A DNA stretch of 64,000 nucleotides from Mactromeris polynyma (Eukaryota > Mollusca > Bivalvia > Venerida > Mactridae), in the NCBI GenBank assembly GCA_032209605.1, contig JASFXZ010000013.1:10375901-10439900 (forward strand), read 5' to 3'. Shown piece after piece: positions 33,931 to 43,100 of this stretch (its first letter is position 1; each line of letters starts with the position of its first letter). The notes under the pieces were generated by a model, which saw only the letters and a list, made by a program, of their open reading frames with translations, was not told where the DNA came from and ran no database searches. Position numbers and translations under genes: made by a program.

Positions 33931-35190
33931 TTACAACCCCACATTATTGTATAATCGTGAAAATGTCACTATAGTATACATAAAAAATACCGCGGACAAA
34001 ATCAAATAACAGTAATTGTCAAACGTTTTACCAACAATGTTCCACGTTATCTCATTTGTTTCTACCAACACGATTTTTTCCTTATCGAATTCATTTTCGT
34101 TGCTTTCAACCTTTGCCTTGACAGAAGTTATCTTCGGTGATACTGGGTTGTTTTTAAAGCACAATCGCCAGAACATTAAACATTTTGTAATTCTCCTAAC
34201 TGTTGTTGGAACTTCGCGATCATTGTCGTAAATTCGAAGTGAAATTATACATAAAAATATTATAGCCGAACTGTATATCAATAAGAATAACATGTAGTAA
34301 AAAATGTAGGCTATTGGTGAAGAACTTTCAGGAACGTTGGAGTTGACCATATTCATAGATACGACAAAAGATAAAAACGAAGTTATTGCAACAGACGTTC
34401 TTTCCCCTGACGAAGCTGGCATGACAAACACCAAACTGTTAATAATTCCAAGACATACAACTGGCAATATAATATACACGATAAAAAATTCCGATCTTCG
34501 ACGTAAGTTTATTTGAACATTGATGACGTCAGAACTAGACCGTATATTGGAGTTGATAGATACGGAACCAGATTGGACATCCCATTGGCTGTTTGGACTC
34601 AAGAAGGAAAGATCTAAATCTGTATAAGGTATGACAAAGCTCATCTCATCCCTCGTATACAACCAAGTTGACACACTCATCAAACATGTCTGAGTATCAA
34701 ACGGAAAATACGTGACATCAACAGAACAAATCACCTTTAGAACGTTCGATGGTTTCCACAAAATAATACCGTTATGGTAAATGCGAAGTAATGGTGACTT
34801 GTGTCCGATTATTTGCATTCTATCAAATGATTCCAGTAAGGATAACAGAGGTCGCCATATTTCATCCGTCGGTATTATCAAAGATGTTTTCCCGCCATAA
34901 TCGGACGGTGTCCACGTAAGCCGTTCATCTACCCACATCAGGAGAAAAACGGACGTAATGTCAATTTCTCCATCAATTTCATCGAATTTACTGATGCCAA
35001 CAGCTGAGACACTGACATTTACTACTATTGTATCATCCAGGTCCAGAACTGGCAACATATTACTGCTGTAGTTTGTAAATAACATGTTATACAAACTCTC
35101 GACATGTGTGATGTTTGCACAGTTACCGAGCTGTAATATGAGAGTCAGAATGCAGACCAACTTCTTTTCCATAATGGTTGTAATCCACAT
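33931..35190 (-). CDS. nAChR-like Cys-loop ligand-gated channel subunit, type B, copy 4
   Basis: An intact 419-residue subunit and the most diverged of the B type. The Cys-loop, M1-M4, G-E-R before M2 and the gate leucine are kept. Compared with copy 3, the Cys before V-F in the D-I-T-C-V-F strand is Ser. The N-G-T sequon is N-G-I, M1 contains C-L-G instead of F-L-G, and the M2 end reads S-M-N-M in place of S-M-E-M, so the 16' Glu is Asn here. Loop C has no cysteines. The changed pore residue suggests different conductance within the array. Confidence 0.92.
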   Translation of the reverse strand: MWITTIMEKKLVCILTLILQLGNCANITHVESLYNMLFTNYSSNMLPVLDLDDTIVVNVSVSAVGISKFDEIDGEIDITSVFLLMWVDERLTWTPSDYGGKTSLIIPTDEIWRPLLSLLESFDRMQIIGHKSPLLRIYHNGIILWKPSNVLKVICSVDVTYFPFDTQTCLMSVSTWLYTRDEMSFVIPYTDLDLSFLSPNSQWDVQSGSVSINSNIRSSSDVINVQINLRRRSEFFIVYIILPVVCLGIINSLVFVMPASSGERTSVAITSFLSFVVSMNMVNSNVPESSSPIAYIFYYMLFLLIYSSAIIFLCIISLRIYDNDREVPTTVRRITKCLMFWRLCFKNNPVSPKITSVKAKVESNENEFDKEKIVLVETNEITWNIVGKTFDNYCYLILSAVFFMYTIVTFSRLYNNVGL

Positions 35191-35214
35191 GTTTTTGATA
35201 TCTTCTTGAGGTCT

Positions 35215-35846
35215 CTACACCAGAACTTAAAAGAGTAATATATACTTAACATTATTCTTTTATATTGCTTTACATAAAAAATCCATCACCAATCATTAAT
35301 TTATCTTTATTTGAAATAACATTTTAATTAGTATTTAACGTAATTCGTATAATTCTGAAGAAAAGTGAAAATTATGTTGAAAATATAAAGTTAATTTGAA
35401 TTGCAATTATCATTGTACGACATGAATTGTCAAAATTAAGTGTAGTAAACGAAAAGAGAGAGAATACGTAGCTTTAGGGAACGCAACATACACAAGACAG
35501 TGCCTCCCCACACAGAGTGGGTGGCAGACCTCCGGGAAACATCAATCCACAAAATATAAGGCACTTAAGGAGGTCAAAGGCTACACATGTTAAGGAACAG
35601 AGGCACAAGGAATGGCCCGGCAGACCACAATGAATAACTAGGAGAATCAAAGTGGACAGTGGAGAAAGGGGTAGGGGGGATTAATGGATGGAAAAGATCA
35701 CAGGACAAATCAAGACAGCTGGCCGCAATAGGCCGAAACTGGGCCTATTTAAATAGATGTAATGATATATAATTAATCATTCAAGACATGAAATTTTAAA
35801 ATAACTGTTTTATTATATAATTGTATATAATGAATATGTTACTTAC
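35215..35846 (-). other. 5' UTR intron of type-B receptor copy 4, enlarged by an insertion
   Basis: Donor at 35841-35846 and acceptor ending at 35215 on the minus strand; 632 bases compared with about 390 in copy 3. The excess is the dispersed repeat at 35455-35744. Confidence 0.6.
35455..35744 (+). mobile_element. Dispersed approximately 0.3 kb repeat inserted in a 5' UTR intron
   Basis: Alignment with the repeat-free intron of copy 3 (near 26340) fixes the ends: sequence similar to GTGAAA precedes and CTATTTAAAT follows. This gives about 290 bases from AGAGAGAATACGTAGC to AGGCCGAAACTGGGC. There is no clear terminal inverted repeat and no open transposase frame. Confidence 0.7.
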
Positions 35847-36669
35847 TTTAAATGTAGAGATAATAAAACATTCCAGAATCACCAACCCCGATGTCTGAAC
35901 AGTTCAAACTCTTATATCTATTGTTCTAATATAATTTCCGTACGGACATGCCTGAAGTATAACAGGGCACAATGGCATCGTTTACAGGTTTGACATATCA
36001 AATGGACTGATATTGACATTTCACTTAGATAGCATTAACTTGGGATACAAATATTCGATAAATCATTATGAAAATAAAAAAACCGACATGACGGTCAAGC
36101 AATAGAAACAAAAGTTCCATTTAAAACGACCATTAAAGCTCCTGAAGCAACAATAGATTTCTCTCTGATTCATCATACATTTTGTTTTTTGTTAAACCAT
36201 ATGTCTGTGTTAATTCTATATAGTAATTAAAATCAGTTGTTCCTGGACATTTGTAATGTCTGACGTTTGAAACCTTTAAATGTACTTCAGTCTCTGAGAA
36301 CGTCCCGTGTGCAAAATTAGTCCATGTATATGTGTTTGTATTAACTGCGTTAGTGAAACATAGTAACCTCAGTTCGGATTCTGGGTTTCATAATCATCTT
36401 AAACCGTGCAACACGAAATAGTTCCCCTTCAAGGTTCTTAGCATGTGCATACTCATTGCGATTTAATGTTTCGTTCATGTTTATGGTATAAAGATTATTT
36501 AAAAAAGTAAATCCCTGGGGCAATTGGCCATGCTCTCTAACAGGTCCGAGCGTTATTTTTAGTAGAAGGATCCTGACGGCTTGTCGAAATAAGAGCACCT
36601 AAACAGCCATATTAACTTAAGGCCGTGATAAAAACATCACTCCTTTCTGTAATAAAACAATTTTTAATT

Positions 36670-38444
36670 GAAGGGGCCAGTGCAAGAAGGTACCTAACTC
36701 CATTTTTGGTTGTGACTTAAAAATAACATCTGCCACAAGGTTACCCCCCCCCCCCCCCCTCCAAGAGCGTAGTCTTCGTTTTAGAGGTAGAAATGGTACT
36801 TTTAAAATATAGCAAAGGTCCCAACTCCACTTCTGGATTTATGACCTCTGTTGCATTAACATCACACATGGCGCGTTGTTGTCAATCCGTTTAGCACAAT
36901 CCTGTTTTGAGCAGTTTTGTGAGCATTGAGGTAAGTAATTATGACGTATTTCATGTTTTGTATTAAAAAAATATTTTGCTATGTTCTTGAACCGGAAACA
37001 TTGAGGAGTAAAAATGCAAAATATATTATAAATTTCTGTATGGAGATAGGTCTTTTACCACACTGACACTGATAGTTCGTACCTCTTTTTTCAACAATAT
37101 TTGTAAAATGATGCAGTTTGCTTCGTTGTTTAATTAATATTAGTTTAAAGGGTAGGTTTTCTAGAGACTCCATATAAAAATGATATATCGACACATTATT
37201 TAGGCATTGTGCAAACGATAAATAGCCAGGATGACAGTTTTAGCCTCTTTATGTGTAAATCCCAATAAACCTTATCAACGCATTGACGATTATGTTTTGG
37301 TGAGGGGTCACACATATTTGCCGAGATTTTGTTCTTGCTGAGAAGTTTCATACGACTATCTTAAAATAAACGAAACCAGCCGTACAGAGCAACCATTCAA
37401 AGTTGTCCAAGTTTGTGCCAAAGACATAAAACACTATAAAGGTATTGGAGGCAAAGCCATGAAACAGAACATAACTTCAAACCAGAGTGAAAAAGTTCAA
37501 TTTAGAACTGTGGTGGTTCTCATATGGTGCTAGTGAGGAAATTGTTCCAATTTCTGGTGGAGAAAACTTAATTGAGCATTATGATGAGATATGGTGTAGA
37601 TACACACATATGCTCTCGAAAGTTGGGGGAAAATTAAAAGTAATATTGTTTCCGCCCTTTGTTGAACGTTGAATTCAATTTTAGCAATTCCAGTTCATTT
37701 TTTCACACTTTTGTGTTTTAATGCAATACTGTGTTAGAATACGTTAATATCTAGTCATTCTCTATAATGTATTAAGTTATATTGTCTGAACCCTCCTAGC
37801 GATATATATTGATTCGGAATGTTGACGGTTTACATCGGTTTTGTCTCTTTTTCTAGTTTGATTTCCTCACTAATTGGTGTGGTCTGTCAATGTTATACTG
37901 TGTGACAATATTGTATCATCTAGTCATTCTATTAAGTAATGTTGTCTCAACCCTCTAGCGATATATATTGATTTGTAAAGTTGAACATTGAATTTCCAGT
38001 TTCATTTGTTCACAATGTTGTGTTTCTGTCTATAAAGGCTAATAGCTCATGTTTTCATTGTTTCTTTATGCTACCAGTTAATGTGGTTGGTTGTTATTTC
38101 GCCTTTAAGTCTTATTCATTTGTCAAGTGTTCACAGGTTAGCAATTGTGCTCGCTTTCGGTCCGGCGTCTGCTAAGTGAAGTGAAAAACAAGCTTATCAG
38201 TCATACATCATTGTTTGATTGTCACAATGGTCCTATCTCCAACATGTCCCAGTGCACTTAGACCCCTTTCTGCATCGACTTAACTGACAAAGATTTTGTT
38301 TCCATAAAAAGTGCATAACTGGTAAAACAAATACACAAAACTTGATCATATTACAGTTTGTGTTAGTGCAATAATTTGTAGATACCTCACACTTCTCAAA
38401 TTATTACAGAATGGAGTTAGGCACCTTCTTGCACTGGCCCCTTC
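36670..38444. mobile_element. 1.8 kb terminal-inverted-repeat DNA element, AATT target duplication
   Basis: The ends are near-perfect inverted repeats of about 35 bases (GAAGGGGCCAGTGCAAGAAG at the left, its complement at the right, one mismatch). AATT flanks both ends (36666-36669, 38445-38448), and the empty site at about 12937 (TATAATTGTATAAA) has it once. Inside are two diverged copies of a segment around AGCGATATATATTGATT (about 37798 and 37958) and a short ORF (37487-37672) without recognisable transposase motifs, so it is probably non-autonomous. Confidence 0.8.
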
Positions 38445-38763
38445 AATTGTATAAAATATATTAATTGTCCTTGTGTTGATGGTGACTGGTGAAGCTAGTA
38501 TGATATAATTAAAACAGACACATATTTTGTTGTCGAAAAGGGCTTCATTGTCCCCTCCATAACTTCAGCAGCTCTCTATAGCATTGCATACAACCGTATT
38601 TCCAGTACTTTGACTATGTTAATGTGGAGCTGAATGTTTGAAAAAGGTTATGAAAGAATCGAATTGTTGGTATTGGACTTTAAACACCTGCCAACACTGT
38701 AGACATAAACACTCCTCTCAGCAATCAAGTTAATGATACATTGTCAATGATAGCCAATGTCAC

Positions 38764-38836
38764 AGAAGAACATATTTGAACCCGGATCTGCCCTATGAAC
38801 GTCTAGTGCTCTACCAACTGAGCTAGCCGGGCGGGC
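38764..38836 (-). repeat. tRNA-like SINE head 2
   Basis: Minus strand: GCCCGGCTAGCTCAGTTGGT gives an acceptor-like start and A box, followed by GAGC and later GGGTTCAAATA (imperfect B box). The anticodon stem does not pair, so this is a tRNA-derived relic rather than a gene. Confidence 0.45.
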
Positions 38837-39232
38837 AGTACCGTCAATGACGAATACACCACCTTTGTTAATTGTGCTGAGCATTCTGTGCAATGTCTTA
38901 ATATTCGCAAAAATACCAAAGTTGTATCTTATAGATGCGGTGTGGGTTGCCCAGTGAGGCGTATTTGTTTTATTTATTCAGTCATGTCCATCTTTCCTGG
39001 ATAAATATCAAGAATGATCTCCCTTGATTAGCGTTTCTTTTAAAGCGAATTCCTCTCTATTGGATTATCTCCCTTGAGTGCGAAAATGATTTATATAATC
39101 GATATTGGCCCATGTTATCACCGATTAAAATAAACTCTACTTCAACGTCTCCTGATCACTGTGGTTAGCGGCTAACTTATCCACTCCGCTGTGTTTAGAT
39201 AAATTGCTTCGGGCTGTAATGTGTACCTTTAT

Positions 39233-39317
39233 ATATCGAGGGCTCAACGCAACACTGCCGTAACTCTTATATAAAATACATAGGAGTTACGACAGTGTTG
39301 CGTTGAGCCCTCGATAT
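39233..39317. mobile_element. Short hairpin element, 34 bp arms
   Basis: Arms 39233-39266 and 39284-39317 are inverted copies with one mismatch, around a 17-base loop. The paralogous region at about 31335-31360 lacks it, which suggests insertion of a very small inverted-repeat element. Confidence 0.7.
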
Positions 39318-39649
39318 CGCTTGGGTGTACCGAACAACAATGACATGAAAGTGGAATTTCACAGAAATAAATAATATGTTAATTGTTCTACCATTTACGG
39401 CAACAATAAAACGTTCAATGAAAACAGAAGATCTGTAACTTTACTGTGACATAAATGAACTGCATTGACAGAGGAACACAAATATAAATGTATTTACCGG
39501 CACCAAACCTTTCTCGATTTATTTTAGACGAATTATGTCAGAAACGATAACAGTTCTTGGCTCATATATTAATGGAGTAGGCATGCACATGAAATGTTTA
39601 TTTATGAGTCATATTAAACCACATCATCCATTTATATTACAGTATAATA

Positions 39650-39970
39650 TAGTACCACGGACATATATGTCCGTGATAGTACTATAAATACTTATACTTT
39701 AGAAGAGGTAAAGGGAGGTAACTATATAAGAAGGGATAAAGGGAGAAAAACCGTGACAGTGTACAGTGTTATACATACATGTAACTACAGAATCGTTCGA
39801 TGTAATATTATTGCACACATACGGTGGTCAAATAAAGCTGACAAAGGGAGATAACTATCCTTATCTTAGGTATAAGGTATAGCCAGTCTATATACTGACT
39901 TATTTAGTTGCTGATAACACGACTATTCGTATTATCAAAGACCTAAATATGGTATTTAGGTCTTTGGTAT
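39650..39970. repeat. Cluster of small palindromes upstream of the transporter gene
   Basis: A perfect 20-base palindrome lies at 39656-39675 (CACGGACATATATGTCCGTG), with imperfect extension to 39650-39684. A second hairpin pairs 39933-39949 with 39953-39969. Both lie within 410 bases of the transporter start codon; a regulatory role is possible but not shown. Confidence 0.5.
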
Positions 39971-40059
39971 TATCGTTCAAATTTATAACACGGTTTCTGA
40001 TAACATTCATGATTGTGACATTGGGCAAACAGACGTACATTTATATGTGATTATAGAAA

Positions 40060-40173
40060 ATGGAAAGTAATACAAATTCGCGACTCTTGTTTATTCAAAA
40101 ATTTAAAAATCAACCGATATTTCGTGAAAAGTTTTTATACACTATATGGATATGTTGTGCGTTCATTATGTTG
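40060..40173 (+). CDS. Transporter exon 1
   Basis: Encodes residues 1-38 (MESNTNSRLLF... to ...CAFIML), then GTAAGT at 40174. It reads directly into GWTEAIFGP of exon 2 in phase 0. Confidence 0.75.
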
Positions 40174-43100
40174 GTAAGTTACATAATTCACATACGTATG
40201 TAGGTATGGGGGTACTGACAGATAGAATTTGATCTACTAGGTAAAATTCGGTCATGGTATTAATAGGAATGGTACTAAGACTTACTACTCAGTCTACATT
40301 ATGATCTTGTGTGTACACATGTACCCGTGCCTGATAAGCCATACCACGGAGTATAGATGCGTAACATTATCACGATGTCTTTACCTTGTTCGGTATAATA
40401 CGATAATATTTGTTCTGCACATTTGAAGAACTGGAGTTGACTAAAGGTGTTCTAGCAAGAAAGATATGCACAGTCAATGCTTAACTTTAAGTTAAAGACG
40501 TAATTATAGATCTACAATAAGGCCGTTTTTTTCTAACGCAGAGATTTCCTTTAAACTTTGTATATTTGATCAGTGTAATGTATCTAACCATAATATGAAA
40601 AAAAAATGATAGGTCACCTCGCTCGATTTTATGATAATGAAGATTAAAACGTGAATATTTCATATGAATATAGAACAAAATTGATACAAGTTTACTTGAT
40701 TTTTTCTAGCGCAGAGATTTTCTTACAACTTGGTATACTATATGGGAGTAACTGTCTGAATGAAAATATGAAATAAAAATAATAGGTCACATTGCTTGAT
40801 TTTAAGATAAAGATTGTTTTATTGTGTTTCAAATGTAATATATATGGAAAGTGAAAGTTGAAAACATTTACCCTTAATACACTTGGTAACCCATTATCGT
40901 TTTACATTTTCACAAAATGTGTTGGTTTTAAATATTTATTGAAGATCATTTTAAAATTTCAAATGCAGAATTGAAAATATCAATGACTTTTCTTTTTTGA
41001 TAATAAAGTATATAGAAAAAGAAAGTAGAAGGAAAACTGCAAACTATAATGAAATCCTTCAATTAAACATAATGATATCATTATTTGTATTGTGCTTGGT
41101 GACTATAAAGTTCAGTAACAATCTTTGCATCGTAAAAAATTGCAAACTACTCCCTTATACATCTTTAACCCAACGCAAAAACTACAATAAGCGAAAAGAA
41201 CATGCGCATTAAAGTTGCGCAATGGCAACTCCCGAATACGTCTTTAATGAAGCAATATATCATGGTTCATAGTGCTGCGACACATAGTTAAAGTATTGCA
41301 ATATATCGCGGTTCATACTGCGACACATGGTTAAAGTATTGCAATATATCGCGGTTCATACTGCGACATATAGTTAAAGTATTGCAATATATCGTGGTTC
41401 ATACTGCGACAAATGGTTAAAGTATTGCAATATATCGCGGTTAATACTGCGACACATAGTTAAAGTATTGCAATATATCGTGGTTCATACTGTGACAAAT
41501 GGTTAAAGTATTGCAATATATCGCAGTTCATACTGCGACACATAGTTAAAGTATTGCAATATATCGCGGTTCATACTGCGACATGTAGTTAAAGTATTGC
41601 AATATATCACGGTTCATACTGCGACATGTAGTTAAAGTATTGCAATATATCACGGTTCATACTGCGACATATAGTCAAAGTATTGCAATATATTGCAGTT
41701 CATACTGCGACAAATGGTTAAAGTATTGCAATATATTGTGGTTCATACTGCGACACATAGTTAAAGTATTGCAATATATTGTGGTTCATACTGCGACACA
41801 TAGTTAAAGTATTGCAATATATCGTGGTTCATACTGCGACACATAGTTAAAGTATTGCAATATATCGTGGTTCATACTGCGACACATAGTTAAAGTATTG
41901 CAATATATCGCGGTTCATACTGCGACACATAGTTAAAGTATTGCAATAAATCGTCGTTCATACTGCGACATATGGCAAAAGTATTGCAATATATTGCAGT
42001 TCATACTGCAACATATGGCTAAAGTATTGCAATATATCGCGGTTCATACTGCGACATATGGCTAAAGTATTGCAATATATCGCGGTTCATACTGCAACAT
42101 ATGGCTAAAGTATTGCAATATATTGGGGTTCATACTGCAACATATGGCTAAAGTATTGCAATGTATCGCGGTTCATACTGCGACACATGGTTAAAGTATT
42201 GCAATATATCGCGGTTCATACTGCAACATATGGCTAAAGTATTGCAATATATTGCGGTGCGCTTCGGGCGTGTCTTGACACTCCTACCTGTAACACTTGG
42301 TTTTATTATAGAACCAACATAGTATCCTATATATACATACTTCTCGCTACACTTAAAGTATGCGTGGCTTATTTCATGATTTGCATATTGAACAATAAGC
42401 TATAATACATTAATATGTACCTCATTATGTACAAGCGAGAGAATAAGTTGTTACAGGGAACGCTTTATTGCAGTCTACAACTGGGTAAATTCGGTATGAA
42501 GTTGGCAGTAGTAACAACCGCGACAGAAGCATTAAAAGATAATATTCAAAATAAATACTTGTACATGTTACTACTAACTGTATAATTGTATTGACCTGTC
42601 AAAATTTGCATATCTTCATGGTCAAAGCACGCTCTAAATTAGTAATCAGGCCACTTTCGATAAAGACTTATTTATCATGTGCATTGACCATGAAGATATG
42701 CAAATTTTGACAGGTTAATAAAATTATACATAATAACCGTCTTCATAGTAATCAACACGCCTGTAGTTACTCTATCGTCTTGTCAGTATTGTTGTAGAAA
42801 GCAGTCATAGCATTATTGGTTGGAAACGAGAATAATGTATGTGTTGTCTAGTATGTTATACTGCATTTTTAGAGATCTGCGATTCACCTGTTATAAACAA
42901 CAATAAAATGTTATAAACAACAACAAAATGTTATAAACAACAACAAAATGTTATAAACAACAACAAAATGTTATAAACAACAACAAAATGTTATAAACAA
43001 CAACAAAATGTTATAAACAACAATAAAATGTTATAAACAACAATAAAATGTTATAAACAACAATAAAATGTTATAAACAACAATAAAATGTTATAAACAA

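Noticed and set aside
7322..35190. Anion (GABA/glycine-type) channel assignment
   Set aside because: The G-E-R sequence before M2 and the M1-M2 linker length match cation-type nicotinic subunits, not the P-A-R motif of anion channels.
38764..38836. A tRNA-Lys-like or tRNA-Arg-like gene
   Set aside because: D-arm text is convincing, but the anticodon stem does not pair and the B box is degenerate.
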